Of a stretch of 64,000 nt of DNA, positions 9,292-18,729 are shown in pieces. The stretch comes from Methyloversatilis universalis FAM5. Lineage in GTDB: Bacteria > Pseudomonadota > Gammaproteobacteria > Burkholderiales > Rhodocyclaceae. Location: positions 62,001-126,000 of the forward strand of contig NZ_AFHG01000053.1 of NCBI RefSeq assembly GCF_000214035.2. Reading direction: 5' to 3'. Under the pieces are notes generated by a model, which searched no databases, had not been told where the DNA came from, and worked only from the letters and a program-made list of their open reading frames with translations. The position numbers and the translations under genes are program-made. The stretch's first letter is position 1. Each line of letters opens with the position of its first letter.

Positions 9292-10215
9292 TCAGTTTGA
9301 TTCGACCAGATCTCCGCGCGCGAAGATGAGCGTGCGGGTGATGGACAGGATGTCGTACTCGCGCCGGATGTGGTCCGGGAAGGACGGATAGGGTGCGGCC
9401 ATGCGCACGATGCGGATGGCCGCGTCGTCCAGCACCTTGTGGCCGGACGAGCGCTCCAGCGCGATCGAGGCGACTTCGCCGTCCTGGCGGATTTCGATCG
9501 TGAGCGTCACGTTGCCATACACCTTGCCGCGTGCGGCCGGCGGGTAATTCAGGCTGCCGATGCGCTCGATCTTCTGCCGCCAGTCGTCGATGTAGCGCGC
9601 GAAGGCGTACTCCTGCGTGCGGGTGAGCGCATAGGCCTTGCGCGGCTTCTTGTTGTAGTCGTCGACATTGCGCGCAATCGCCGCCAGATTGCGGGCGGTG
9701 GCGGCCGCGCTGGCGGCGATTTCGTCGCCGGTCAGCGTCTTCTTCTGTTCGGGGGTGGGATCCGGCTGTTCCAGCCGGTGCTCCTGCCGGTTCAGCGCCG
9801 GCCCGGACTTCAGTTCGGACAGCAGCTTCTGCTGCTGCGATTCCAGTTCCTGCACCCGGCGCTGGGTATCCACTAGCTGGTCGCCGGTCTTTTCGCGCGG
9901 GCTGACCGGCAGCGGCGTGCTGGCGCGGCGGTCCTGGTCCACCGTGCCGCCGCCGTCCAGATTGGCCTGGGCCAGCGCCTGCGGGTCGATCGGCTTCTGC
10001 CTGCTGCGCGCATTGACCAGGATGACTTCCAGCGCCTGGTCCTTCGCCTTCTGTTTCGGCTTCAGGTCTGGCGTGAAGTGCAGGGCCAGCACGAAGGCAT
10101 GCACCAGGATGGACAGCGCGATGCCCAGCGCCAGCGGAGGCACGCCGGCTTCGGCCGGCGTATCGGCGGCCAGTACAGCGGCGGGGGTGCGGGCGGCGGC
10201 GCGTTTCAGGAACAT
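9292..10215 (-). CDS. TonB-family energy-transducer protein
   Basis: 307-residue envelope protein with a short cytoplasmic N-terminus, one transmembrane segment (LALGIALSILVHAFVLALHF, about residues 25-44) and a coiled-coil stretch (QRRVQELESQQQKLLSELK). A C-terminal TonB domain follows (NYPPAARGKVYGNVTLTIEI, then SGHKVLDDAAIRIVRMAAPY). The TM carries the SxxxH type of motif (SILVH) that couples TonB to ExbB/ExbD. It lacks the Glu-Pro/Lys-Pro spacer of E. coli TonB, so it belongs to the TonB/TolA-like family and may not serve siderophore uptake. The start MFLKRAAARTP at 10215 was chosen because upstream in-frame sequence overlaps the uppP promoter region. Confidence 0.88.
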   Translation of the reverse strand: MFLKRAAARTPAAVLAADTPAEAGVPPLALGIALSILVHAFVLALHFTPDLKPKQKAKDQALEVILVNARSRQKPIDPQALAQANLDGGGTVDQDRRASTPLPVSPREKTGDQLVDTQRRVQELESQQQKLLSELKSGPALNRQEHRLEQPDPTPEQKKTLTGDEIAASAAATARNLAAIARNVDDYNKKPRKAYALTRTQEYAFARYIDDWRQKIERIGSLNYPPAARGKVYGNVTLTIEIRQDGEVASIALERSSGHKVLDDAAIRIVRMAAPYPSFPDHIRREYDILSITRTLIFARGDLVESN

Positions 10216-10305
10216 GGCGGCGGATTTTACAGGTGGCGGGTGAAATACCGCCGCCCGGTCGACAATTCGCGCGACAGGCGATGCGGGCTCTTCACCGTGC
10301 TCGCC

Positions 10306-10311
10306 TATACT
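10306..10311 (+). promoter_or_regulatory. Possible -10 box for uppP
   Basis: TATACT, five of six matches to the sigma-70 -10 consensus, lies 40 nt before the uppP start in the divergent tonB/uppP gap. No convincing -35 is visible at normal spacing. Confidence 0.35.
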
Positions 10312-10351
10312 CGGCCGCCTGATCCGATTTGCCGCACCGCACACAGACCCC

Positions 10352-11176
10352 ATGGACCATCTGCTGCTGATCAAGGCCGTCATCCTCGGCATTCTCGAAG
10401 GCCTGACCGAATTCCTGCCGATTTCGAGCACCGGCCACCTCATCATCGCCGGCAGCCTGCTCGGCTACACCGACGACACCAGCCGGGTGTTCAAGATCGT
10501 GATCCAGCTGGCGGCCATCCTGGCCATCTGCTGGGAATACCGGCGCAAGATCATCGACGTGGCGAGCGGCCTCGGCCGGGTGCCAGCGGCCAACCGCTTC
10601 GCGCTGCACGTATTCATCGCCTTCCTGCCAGCTGCGGTGCTGGGCCTCATGTTCCACCGCATCATCAAGACCTATCTGTTCAACCCGCTCACGGTGGCCG
10701 GCGCGCTCATCGTCGGCGGCGTCATCATCCTGCTGATCGAGCGGCGCACCCATGTGCCGCGCTACGAAACCGCGGACGACCTGGACTGGCGCGCCGCGCT
10801 CAAGGTCGGTTTCGCGCAGTCGCTGGCCATGTTCCCGGGCGTGTCGCGCTCCGGCGCCACCATCATGGGCGGCCTGATGTTCGGGCTGTCGCGCCGTGCG
10901 GCGACCGAATTCAGTTTCTTCCTCGCCATCCCGACCATGTTCGCGGCCACGGTGTATGACGTGTACAAGAACTGGGCGCTGCTGCGCGTGGAAGACCTGC
11001 CGGTGTTCACGGCCGGCTTCGTCGCCTCCTTCCTGGCCGCCTTCTTCAGCGTGCGCTGGCTGCTGCGCTACATCGCCAGCCACACCTTCGAACTGTTCGC
11101 CTGGTACCGCATCGCCTTCGGCCTGTTCGTGCTGGCGACCGCGGGGTTCGGCTGGGTCGACTGGGCCGACCACTGA
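10352..11176 (+). CDS. uppP: Undecaprenyl-diphosphatase
   Basis: Integral membrane phosphatase (BacA) that recycles undecaprenyl pyrophosphate to the monophosphate lipid carrier for peptidoglycan and other polymers. It has 274 residues and about eight membrane segments. The two signature stretches are [20 protein letters not shown] (residues 14-33, with catalytic Glu, Ser and His) and [16 protein letters not shown] (active-site Arg/Ser). Its TGA overlaps the ATG of the next gene by one base (TGATG), so the two are translationally coupled. Confidence 0.97.
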   Translation: MDHLLLIKAVILGILEGLTEFLPISSTGHLIIAGSLLGYTDDTSRVFKIVIQLAAILAICWEYRRKIIDVASGLGRVPAANRFALHVFIAFLPAAVLGLMFHRIIKTYLFNPLTVAGALIVGGVIILLIERRTHVPRYETADDLDWRAALKVGFAQSLAMFPGVSRSGATIMGGLMFGLSRRAATEFSFFLAIPTMFAATVYDVYKNWALLRVEDLPVFTAGFVASFLAAFFSVRWLLRYIASHTFELFAWYRIAFGLFVLATAGFGWVDWADH

Positions 11177-11760
11177 TGCAGACGCTGTTCTACTTCCACG
11201 GTTTCCGCTCCGGCCCGCAGTCGGCCAAGGCGCAGCAGCTGCGTGCCCGGCTGGCGCGGCGCGGTCAGGCCGACCTGCTGTGGTGCGAACAGCTGCCGCC
11301 GGCACCGCGGGACGCGATCGCGCTGATCGAATCGGCGCTGTGCCCGGCGCTTGAGGCCGGCCGCGAGGTATCGCTGGCCGGTTCGTCACTGGGCGGCTTC
11401 TATGCGCTGCATCTGGCGGAGAAGTACGGCCTGCGCGCCGCGCTGATCAATCCGGCGGTGGTCGCGCCGCTGTCGCTGGGCGACTACATCGGCGAACACA
11501 GCCACATGTACACCGGCGAAACCTTCCATTTCGGGCAGCAGGACGTCGACGCGCTGCGCGCGCTGGACGTGCCTGCGGTCACCCGGCCAGAGCGCTATCT
11601 GGTGCTGCTGGAAACCGGCGACGAAGTGCTGGACTGGTGGCAGGCGGTGCTGAGGCTGCGCGGCGCGAACATGGTGATCCGCGCCGGTGGCGATCACAGC
11701 CTGCAGAGCTTTGCCGACGAACTGAACCGCCTCTGCGACTTCCTGCTGCCGGAACGCTGA
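11176..11760 (+). CDS. YqiA/YcfP-family esterase
   Basis: Small alpha/beta hydrolase of 194 residues. The N-terminal FYFHGFRSGPQSAKAQQLR and the nucleophile elbow SLAGSSLGGFYALHLA (Ser in GSSLGG) are typical of the YqiA esterase family. INPAVVAPLSLGDYIG and the late GGDHSLQSFADE, with the likely catalytic His, complete the family pattern. Natural substrate is unknown. It is coupled to uppP by a 1-nt overlap and converges on the next leftward gene. Confidence 0.88.
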   Translation: MQTLFYFHGFRSGPQSAKAQQLRARLARRGQADLLWCEQLPPAPRDAIALIESALCPALEAGREVSLAGSSLGGFYALHLAEKYGLRAALINPAVVAPLSLGDYIGEHSHMYTGETFHFGQQDVDALRALDVPAVTRPERYLVLLETGDEVLDWWQAVLRLRGANMVIRAGGDHSLQSFADELNRLCDFLLPER

Positions 11761-11778
11761 CGCGGACCGGCCGCGCGT

Positions 11779-13248
11779 TCAGCGGAAGTCGCTGACGCGG
11801 AAGCGGGCGAGGTCGAAATTGGAGCCGCGCTCGATCAGTTCGACCGGATCGAGCCGCACGTGGCGGCCGTTGATCGAGGCATGCAGCGGATATTCGGCGG
11901 AATAGCCAGTGCCGTTGATGGCCAGGCGCACCACCGCACCGCTGACCGGCTCGTCCAGCGCCACCGCCTCGCCGCTCTGGCGCTCGGAAAACACCTCCAG
12001 CGGCCGGGCGGTGGTCGACAGCGTTTCGATGCCCACGGTGCCGCGTGCGTCGCGGCCACGCAGGTAGCGGCGCACCACGCCGACCAGCCAGTTGTCGCCG
12101 CCCGAGGGCTGCATGCCGACCAGGGAACCGACCCGCACCCATTCGGCGCTGGCGGTCGGTGCGGTGGCACCGATGCCGCCCAGGCTGGCGTCCGACATTT
12201 CCCAGCGGTAGATGACTGCCTCGTCGCGCGCGCCGCGCAGCACGTGGTGCAGATGCTTGATCCCGTTGGCCACCGCCAGCGCCCCGCCCAGCGTATGCCG
12301 GCGGTACTGGCGGGTCGGCGGATCCAGCGCCCAGTTGGACGCCAGATGACGCAGCAGCCGGGACAGCGCGTCGCGCTCCGGCAGATCGTCCAGACTGAGC
12401 GACTCCGGCAGGTCACCGCCCTCGACCCGGCGCGCCAGCGCCAGCGCGGCATCGGCCGCGGCGATGCCGGAGAAGAAACGGATGCCATCGACCTGCTGCG
12501 GCGCACGCACCAGGCGCAGCGGCGGCGACGGCTGGTTGGCATCCAGCCAGTGGGTGCTGCCGCGCTCTATCGTCGGCGACATGGAGTAGCGGGCGGCGAA
12601 ATAGCCGGTCAGGTGTTCGGCCAGGCGCACGCTGTCCGGTACCAGGCCTTCGGGTGCGGCGACGTGCAGCGCGATCAGGCGCAGGTATTCGCGCTCGACC
12701 GAGGTCGGCACCTCGTCGGCGGCATTCACCACTTCACGGGATTCGGCATTGGCCGCCTGCGCCAGCAGATAGGCCTGACCGGCCACCTGCCACAGCCCGG
12801 CATCGACCGGACCGTTGTGATAGACGTCCCACTTGAAGCGCTGGCGGCAGGCGCGCACGGTGCGCGATGCCAGCCGGGACAGGCCGCTCAGCACGGTGGC
12901 ATGGGCCGGATCGGCCAGATAGCGATCCAGCGCCACTTCATAGGCGGACGACAGGATGGACCAGAAATCGCGGCCGGTGCGCCAGATCACGTCGCTGCCC
13001 TGCGGGTCGGCAGCGTAGGCCTGCTCCAGCTTGCGCAGGTGCGGCTGGGCGCTGGAATCGAACTGATAGAGCAGATTGACGTGATGGGCGAGGTCGATGT
13101 TGGCGGCTTCGCCCACCGACTCGACCCAGCCGGTCAGCTCGTTGACCGCCAGCTCGGGCTGGGCGGCAGCGATTTCGGCCAGCACGCGGCGAAGCTCGGC
13201 GGGGTTGCCGAGCACGCTTGCCGGTGATGAAGAGAACACGCCGAACAT
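11779..13248 (-). CDS. Conserved protein of unknown function, possible PilZ-like C-terminus
   Basis: 489-residue soluble protein that I do not recognise as a named family. It has a mostly helical N-terminal two thirds (for example LSRLASRTVRACRQRFKWDV, then PVDAGLWQVAGQAYLLAQ). The C-terminal region (residues about 360-489) looks all-beta: WEMSDASLGGIGATAP, then WVRVGSLVGMQ and GVVRRYLRGRD. This resembles the D-x-S-x-x-G-x-G pattern of PilZ barrels, but the upstream RxxxR is not evident, so c-di-GMP binding is speculative. The ATG at 13248 has GAGG a few bases upstream and is preferred to an in-frame codon at 13338. It is divergent from thyA. Confidence 0.7.
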   Translation of the reverse strand: MFGVFSSSPASVLGNPAELRRVLAEIAAAQPELAVNELTGWVESVGEAANIDLAHHVNLLYQFDSSAQPHLRKLEQAYAADPQGSDVIWRTGRDFWSILSSAYEVALDRYLADPAHATVLSGLSRLASRTVRACRQRFKWDVYHNGPVDAGLWQVAGQAYLLAQAANAESREVVNAADEVPTSVEREYLRLIALHVAAPEGLVPDSVRLAEHLTGYFAARYSMSPTIERGSTHWLDANQPSPPLRLVRAPQQVDGIRFFSGIAAADAALALARRVEGGDLPESLSLDDLPERDALSRLLRHLASNWALDPPTRQYRRHTLGGALAVANGIKHLHHVLRGARDEAVIYRWEMSDASLGGIGATAPTASAEWVRVGSLVGMQPSGGDNWLVGVVRRYLRGRDARGTVGIETLSTTARPLEVFSERQSGEAVALDEPVSGAVVRLAINGTGYSAEYPLHASINGRHVRLDPVELIERGSNFDLARFRVSDFR

Positions 13249-13341
13249 ACCTGCCACCTCTCCGCCGTCGGGGACATCCCGACCGGACCGCTCAATACAT
13301 GCATTATCGTCACGCGGCGATCCGCTGCCGCCACGCACGGC

Positions 13342-13369
13342 TTCCAGTACTCACCACGTGATCTAGAAT
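13342..13369 (+). promoter_or_regulatory. Candidate thyA promoter
   Basis: TAGAAT (13364-13369) matches five of six -10 bases and lies 39 nt before the thyA start. A weak TTCCAG (13342-13347) sits 16 nt further upstream as a possible -35. Confidence 0.35.
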
Positions 13370-13408
13370 GCCGACCCTGTAGCGTAACGCGACTGCGCGA
13401 ACTTTTCC

Positions 13409-14203
13409 ATGAAGCAATATCTCGACCTCATGCGGCACGTGCTGGAACACGGCACCGAAAAGACCGACCGCACCGGCACCGGCACCCGCTCGGTGTTCGG
13501 CTGGCAGATGCGCTTCGATCTGTCGCAGGGCTTCCCTGTACTCACGACGAAGAAGCTGCACCTGCGCTCCATCATCGTCGAACTGCTGTGGTTCCTGCGC
13601 GGCGAAACCAATATCGCCTGGCTGAAGGAACGCGGCGTCAGCATCTGGGATGAATGGGCGGACGCCGACGGCAACCTCGGCCCGGTCTATGGCGCCCAGT
13701 GGCGCAGCTGGCCGGCGCCGGACGGCCGCCGCATCGACCAGATCACCGAACTGCTGGACGGCCTGCGTCGCAACCCGGATTCGCGCCGCCACATCGTCAG
13801 CGCCTGGAACCCGGCCGACATCCCTTCGATGAAGCTGCCGCCCTGCCACGCACTGTTCCAGTTCTATGTGGCGGATGGGCGATTGTCGTGCCAGCTCTAC
13901 CAGCGCAGCGCGGACATATTCCTCGGCGTGCCGTTCAACATCGCCAGCTATGCGCTGCTTACGATGATGATCGCCCAGGTGTGCGGGCTGAAGCCGGGCG
14001 ATTTCGTCCATACGCTGGGCGACGCCCATCTGTATTCAAACCATCTGGAACAGGCCAGGCTGCAGCTGTCGCGCGAACCGCGGCCGCTGCCCACCATGTG
14101 GATCAATCCCGAGGTGACCGATCTGTTCGCCTTCACGCCGGAGGATTTCCGGCTCGACGGCTACGATCCGTGGCCGCACATTCCGGCGCCGGTGGCGGTA
14201 TGA
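13409..14203 (+). CDS. thyA: Thymidylate synthase
   Basis: Folate-dependent methylation of dUMP to dTMP in the cytoplasm. Its 264 residues are identical in length to E. coli ThyA. Visible: [19 protein letters not shown] (phosphate-binding Arg), [13 protein letters not shown] with catalytic Cys146, and [32 protein letters not shown] is also present. The stop overlaps the folA start in an ATGA, so enzyme and dihydrofolate reductase, which regenerates its cofactor, are co-translated. Confidence 0.98.
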   Translation: MKQYLDLMRHVLEHGTEKTDRTGTGTRSVFGWQMRFDLSQGFPVLTTKKLHLRSIIVELLWFLRGETNIAWLKERGVSIWDEWADADGNLGPVYGAQWRSWPAPDGRRIDQITELLDGLRRNPDSRRHIVSAWNPADIPSMKLPPCHALFQFYVADGRLSCQLYQRSADIFLGVPFNIASYALLTMMIAQVCGLKPGDFVHTLGDAHLYSNHLEQARLQLSREPRPLPTMWINPEVTDLFAFTPEDFRLDGYDPWPHIPAPVAV

Positions 14204-14718
14204 AGCTCTCGCTGATCGCCGCGCTGGCGGCCAACCGCATGATAGGTCGCGACAACGGCATGCCCTGGCACCTGCCGGAAGACCTGAAGCGCTTCCGCGC
14301 GCTCACCATGGGCCACCCCATCATCATGGGTCGCAAGACCTGGGATTCGCTGGGCCGCCCGCTGCCCGGCCGCACCAGCATCGTGGTGAGCCGGCAGGCG
14401 GATCTGGACATCGCCGGCGCACACGTGGTGCCGTCGCTGGACGCGGCCATCGAACGGGCGGCCACCGTCGAGGGCGGAGACGAGGCCTTCGTGATCGGCG
14501 GCGCCCAGCTGTACGCGCTGGCGCTGCCCCGGGTGGACCGTCTGCTGCTCACCGAAATCGCCGACGCCTTCGACGGCGACACGCTGTTTCCGGATTTCGA
14601 CCGCGCCGACTGGGTAGAAACCGCCCGCGAGGACGCGGTCAGTGCCGGCGGCCTGCGCTACGCCTTCGTCGATTACGCGCGACGCACGGCGCCGGCCGGC
14701 GCGCATCCACTCCGCTGA
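14200..14718 (+). CDS. folA: Dihydrofolate reductase
   Basis: Reduces dihydrofolate to tetrahydrofolate with NADPH, completing the thymidylate cycle started by the overlapping thyA. It is 172 residues long. Seen: [36 protein letters not shown] (substrate-binding acidic residue in PED), [19 protein letters not shown] and [14 protein letters not shown]. The ATG at 14200 sits within the thyA stop (ATGA). The C-terminal tail ([13 protein letters not shown]) extends slightly beyond the usual beta strand. Confidence 0.97.
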   Translation: MKLSLIAALAANRMIGRDNGMPWHLPEDLKRFRALTMGHPIIMGRKTWDSLGRPLPGRTSIVVSRQADLDIAGAHVVPSLDAAIERAATVEGGDEAFVIGGAQLYALALPRVDRLLLTEIADAFDGDTLFPDFDRADWVETAREDAVSAGGLRYAFVDYARRTAPAGAHPLR

Positions 14719-14787
14719 CACCGCGTCGGGCCCGCAACCGCGCGGGCAACAGGCGTCATCAGCGGCGGCGCATGTTCGCGCCCGACC

Positions 14788-17040
14788 TCAGTCGCGCACG
14801 CAATCCACCGCGTAATCCAGCTCGTCGCCGTCGCCGGTCGCCACCAGACCGTGAATGTCGGTTTCGAAGCCCGGGAAGGTGCGGTTGAATTCGCGGGCGA
14901 AGAACAGGTAATTAACGATGGTGCGGTTGAAGCGCTCGCCGGGAATGAGCAGCGGAATGCCCGGCGGATAGGGCGTCAGCAGCACGCTGGTGATGCGGCC
15001 TTCGAGGTCGTCGATCGCCACCCGGTCGATCTCGCGATGCGCGGTGCGCGCCCAGGCATCGGCCGGCTTCATCGCCGGCTCCATCGGCGACAGATACATT
15101 TCGGTGGTCAGGCGCGCGATGTCGTGCTTCTTGTACATCTCGTGGATGCGGGTGCACAGGTCACGCAGGCCGACCCGCTCGTAGCGCGGGTGGGCGGCGA
15201 CGAATTCCGGCATGACGCGCCACAGCGGCTGGTTGTTGTCGTAGTCGTCCTTGAACTGCTGCAGCTCGGTCACCATGGTGTTCCAGCGGCCCTTGGTGAT
15301 GCCGATGGTGAACATGATGAAGAAGCTGTACAGGCCGGTCTTCTCGACGATGATGCCGTGCTCGGCCAGATAGCGGGTCAGGATGCCGGCCGGGATGCCC
15401 CAGTCGGCGAAATCGCCATCGACGTCCAGACCCGGGGTGATGACCGTGGCCTTGATCGGGTCCAGCATGTTGAAGCCGTCGGCCAGATCGCCGAAGCCGT
15501 GCCAGCGTTCGCCTGCACGCAGCGTCCAGTCCTCGCGCGTACCCAGACCCTCGTCGGCCAGATGGTCCGGCCCCCACACCTTGAACCACCAGTCGGCGCC
15601 GAATTCGGCATCGACCTTGCGCATCGCGCGACGGAATTCGACCGCCTCGGCCAGCGATTCCTCGACCAGCGCGGTACCGCCCGGCGGCTCCATCATCGCC
15701 GCCGCCACGTCGCACGAAGCGATGATGGCGTACTGCGGGCTGGTCGAGGTGTGCATCAGATAGGCCTCGTTGAACACGTCGCGGTCGAGAGCGCGGGTCT
15801 GCGAGTCCTGCACCAGGATCTGCGACGCCTGTGACAGGCCGGCCAGCAGCTTGTGGGTCGACTGGGTCGAAAAAATCATCGACTCCTTGCAGCGCGGACG
15901 GCCTTCGCCGATCGCGTGGTAGTCGCCGTAGAAGTCATGGAAGGCGGCGTGCGGCAGCCAGGCTTCGTCGAAGTGCAGCGTGTCGATCTCGCCATCCAGC
16001 ACGTCCTTGATGGTTTCGACGTTGTACAGCACCCCGTCATAGGTGGACTGGGTGATGGTCAGGATGCGCGGCTTCTTGTTCACCGCCTCACGCGCGAACG
16101 GATTCGCCTCGATCTTGGCGCGTATCACGTCCGGGCTGAATTCGGACAGCGGGATCGGACCGATGATGCCGTAGTGGTTGCGGGTCGGCGTCAGGAAGAC
16201 CGGAATCGCGCCGGTCATGATGATCGAATGCAGGATGGACTTGTGGCAGTTGCGGTCCACCACCACGATGTCGCCCGGCGCCACGGTCGAGTGCCACACC
16301 ATCTTGTTCGAGGTGGACGTGCCGTTGGTGACGAAGTACAGGTGATCGGAATGGAAGATGCGCGCGGCATTGCGCTCCGACGCCGCCACCGGACCGGTGT
16401 GGTCGAGCAGCTGGCCCAGTTCCTCGACCGCGTTGCACACGTCGGCGCGCAGCATGTTCTCGCCGAAGAACTGGTGGAACATGCGGCCGACCGGGCTCTT
16501 CAGGAAGGCGACGCCACCGGAGTGGCCCGGGCAGTGCCAGGAATACGAGCCGTCCTGCGCGTAGTGGGTCAGCGCGCGGAAGAAGGGCGGCGGCAGCGAA
16601 TCCAGATAGGCACGCGCCTCGCGCACGATGTAGCGGGCGACGAATTCCGGCGTGTCCTCGAACATGTGGATGAAGCCGTGCAGCTCACGCAGGATGTCGT
16701 TCGGGATGTGACGTGTGGTGCGCGTTTCGCCGTACAGGAAGATCGGGATGTCGGCGTTGCGGCGGCGGATTTCGGCGACGAAATTGCGCAGATTGGTCAG
16801 CACCGCCCTGATTTCGGCTTCACCGCCGCTGCCGAATTCCTCGTCGTCGATCGACAGGATGAAGGTGGAGCCGCGGCTCTGCTGCTGCGCGAACGAGGTC
16901 AGGTCGCCGTAGCTGGTGACGCCCAGCACGCCAAGACCTTCCTTCTCGATCGCCTCGGCCAGCGCACGGATGCCCAGACCGGAGGCGTTTTCCGAACGGA
17001 AGTCCTCGTCGATGATGATGACCGGAAACTCGAAGCGCAT
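14788..17040 (-). CDS. PLP-dependent Orn/Lys/Arg decarboxylase (fold type I)
   Basis: Large cytoplasmic decarboxylase of 750 residues in the AdiA/LdcC/SpeC family. It has an N-terminal response-regulator-like wing domain (residues 1-130, starting MRFEFPVIIIDEDF), a PLP domain and a C-terminal domain. The cofactor lysine is Lys397 in FSTQSTHKLLAGLSQAS. WHCPGHSGGVAFLKSP, FVTNGTSTSNKMVWHS and LHFDEAWLPHAAFHD (PLP-ring Asp and adjacent residues) are all intact. The sequence is closest in style to arginine/lysine decarboxylases, but exact substrate cannot be fixed by eye. The ATG at 17040 has GAAGG upstream; an in-frame TTG at 17049 is less likely. A strong terminator separates it from the upstream PEP-CTERM gene. 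Confidence 0.92.
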   Translation of the reverse strand: MRFEFPVIIIDEDFRSENASGLGIRALAEAIEKEGLGVLGVTSYGDLTSFAQQQSRGSTFILSIDDEEFGSGGEAEIRAVLTNLRNFVAEIRRRNADIPIFLYGETRTTRHIPNDILRELHGFIHMFEDTPEFVARYIVREARAYLDSLPPPFFRALTHYAQDGSYSWHCPGHSGGVAFLKSPVGRMFHQFFGENMLRADVCNAVEELGQLLDHTGPVAASERNAARIFHSDHLYFVTNGTSTSNKMVWHSTVAPGDIVVVDRNCHKSILHSIIMTGAIPVFLTPTRNHYGIIGPIPLSEFSPDVIRAKIEANPFAREAVNKKPRILTITQSTYDGVLYNVETIKDVLDGEIDTLHFDEAWLPHAAFHDFYGDYHAIGEGRPRCKESMIFSTQSTHKLLAGLSQASQILVQDSQTRALDRDVFNEAYLMHTSTSPQYAIIASCDVAAAMMEPPGGTALVEESLAEAVEFRRAMRKVDAEFGADWWFKVWGPDHLADEGLGTREDWTLRAGERWHGFGDLADGFNMLDPIKATVITPGLDVDGDFADWGIPAGILTRYLAEHGIIVEKTGLYSFFIMFTIGITKGRWNTMVTELQQFKDDYDNNQPLWRVMPEFVAAHPRYERVGLRDLCTRIHEMYKKHDIARLTTEMYLSPMEPAMKPADAWARTAHREIDRVAIDDLEGRITSVLLTPYPPGIPLLIPGERFNRTIVNYLFFAREFNRTFPGFETDIHGLVATGDGDELDYAVDCVRD

Positions 17041-17144
17041 GATGCCCAACCTTCAAAGTAAAAGAGGGCACCCTGACGCGGCGCCCCCGGACTGCAGCGG
17101 GGCTGCAGGCTTGAAGCGCGCGATGGTAACAGTTCGGTATTGCA

Positions 17145-17181
17145 AAACAATCGGGGCCGCACAAGGCGGCCCCGATTGTTT
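17145..17181 (-). terminator. Rho-independent terminator of the PEP-CTERM gene
   Basis: A perfect 16-bp stem (17145-17160 with 17166-17181, loop ACAAG) with a GGGGCCGC core. It is followed on the minus strand by a T-rich tail (GATTGTTTTGC). It lies just downstream of the PEP-CTERM gene and insulates the decarboxylase gene. Confidence 0.88.
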
Positions 17182-17201
17182 GAAACAGCGTCTGTCCGGC
17201 G

Positions 17202-17873
17202 TCAGGCGATGCGGCGGCGGGCGATGGCACCCACCACGGCCAGGCCGGCCACCACCAGCGCCCAGGACTCAGGTTCCGGCACCGCGGCGGCAATCGCGGC
17301 GTTGCTGGTCAGGAACTCGACGCGCACGCCGGTCGGGTTGCCACCGCTCTGGGCGTAATTGGTGACGTAGAAGTCCAGCGTGTTCAGGCCGGACACGAAA
17401 CCGGCGCTGGCGCCGAACGAGGTCGGGCTGGACAGATTCACGCCGCTGGAAATGGTGTGGCCATTCAGCTGCACATAGCCCTGGTTGTCCGCCCACCAGC
17501 GGCCGGCAAACGATGCGGTCGCGATGTCCTTGCCGGTCAGATCGAAGCTGATCGACCACTTGTACAGGCCGTTGCTCGACGGGTCATAGCTTTGACCGGC
17601 ATTGGCGCTGGGCGTGAGCCAGGACGAGGCCACGTCGTTCTCTGCCCAGATCGGGAAGGGGAAACCTTCGCCAGTGGTCACCACGCCGTAGCCGCCGGTA
17701 CCGGTTGCGGTGCCGCTGATGACGGTGAAGCGGTAGTTGGTGTCCTGCTCGCCAGCGAAGAACACCTCGCCGGTGTTGTACAGGCCTTCGATCCAGGCGG
17801 TCGGGGCAGCGGCGGACGCCACGGCCGAAGCCAGGGCCAGACCGGAAGCAAGCAGCAGGTTCTTGATGTTCAT
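17202..17873 (-). CDS. PEP-CTERM sorting-domain protein
   Basis: Secreted 223-residue protein with a cleavable signal peptide (MNIKNLLLASGLALASAVASA) and a C-terminal PEP-CTERM signal: VPEPESWALVVAGLAVVGAI followed by basic ARRRIA. Exosortase normally cuts at this signal in exopolysaccharide-producing Gram-negatives. The mature part (about residues 22-195) is rich in Gly, Ser, Thr and aromatic residues and looks like a beta-sandwich. Function beyond surface or matrix sorting is unknown. The start at 17873 gives the signal peptide directly. No exosortase gene is present in this window. A strong terminator follows the gene. Confidence 0.9.
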   Translation of the reverse strand: MNIKNLLLASGLALASAVASAAAPTAWIEGLYNTGEVFFAGEQDTNYRFTVISGTATGTGGYGVVTTGEGFPFPIWAENDVASSWLTPSANAGQSYDPSSNGLYKWSISFDLTGKDIATASFAGRWWADNQGYVQLNGHTISSGVNLSSPTSFGASAGFVSGLNTLDFYVTNYAQSGGNPTGVRVEFLTSNAAIAAAVPEPESWALVVAGLAVVGAIARRRIA

Positions 17874-18026
17874 CTTGGCGACTCCGCGCAATTCAGGAAT
17901 GGAGCGAAGTCTAGGGATCGGCCCTGTCACCGGCCGTTCATAAAGTCACACCTGCGGCGGGTGCCTGCAAACGACTGTTACGGCGGACACCGCAACAGTG
18001 ACTTATGCACGGCCGGGACAGTGGAT

Positions 18027-18593
18027 TCAGATCTTGGGCAGCGTGACGCCGGTCTGGCCCTGGTACTTGCCGCCGCGGTCGCGGTAGGAGGTTTCGCAGG
18101 GCTCGTCCGATTCGAAGAACAGCATCTGGGCAACACCCTCGTTGGCGTAGATGCGCGCCGGCAGCGGCGTCGTGTTGGAAAACTCCAGCGTCACGTGACC
18201 CTCCCACTCCGGTTCCAGCGGCGTCACGTTCACGATGATGCCGCAGCGGGCATAGGTGCTCTTGCCCAGACACACCACCAGCACGTTGCGCGGGATGCGG
18301 AAGTACTCGACCGTGCGCGCCAGCGCGAACGAGTTCGGCGGAATGATGCAGGACTCGCTGTCCATCTCGACGAAGGAGTTCGGATCGAAGGTCTTGGGGT
18401 CGACGATGGTGGAATTGATGTTGGTGAACACCTTGAATTCGGAGGCGCAGCGCACGTCGTAGCCGTAGCTCGAGGTGCCGTAGGACACGATGCGGCGACC
18501 TTCGACATGGCGCACCTGACCCGGCTCGAACGGGTCGATCATGTGGTGCTCCTGCGCCATCCGGCGTATCCAGCGGTCGGACTTGATGCTCAT
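18027..18593 (-). CDS. dcd: dCTP deaminase
   Basis: Deaminates dCTP to dUTP, feeding dUMP to thymidylate synthase. It is a cytoplasmic trimer subunit of 188 residues. Family markers are [37 protein letters not shown], the catalytic segment [20 protein letters not shown] (Glu of VTLEF) and [19 protein letters not shown]. The start at 18593 was chosen for the MSIKSD N-terminus typical of the family. No close operon partner is evident. Confidence 0.97.
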   Translation of the reverse strand: MSIKSDRWIRRMAQEHHMIDPFEPGQVRHVEGRRIVSYGTSSYGYDVRCASEFKVFTNINSTIVDPKTFDPNSFVEMDSESCIIPPNSFALARTVEYFRIPRNVLVVCLGKSTYARCGIIVNVTPLEPEWEGHVTLEFSNTTPLPARIYANEGVAQMLFFESDEPCETSYRDRGGKYQGQTGVTLPKI

Positions 18594-18729
18594 CTGCGTG
18601 CCCTCGAATGCATGCCGGCCCCGGGGGAGGAGCCGCAAAAGGACGCAATTGTTGCAATTTCGGGCCGGAAAAGCACGCGGCCCGGGTGGCAGACGCCAGC
18701 CGGGCCGCGTACCCCGCGTCAGCGGGCCA

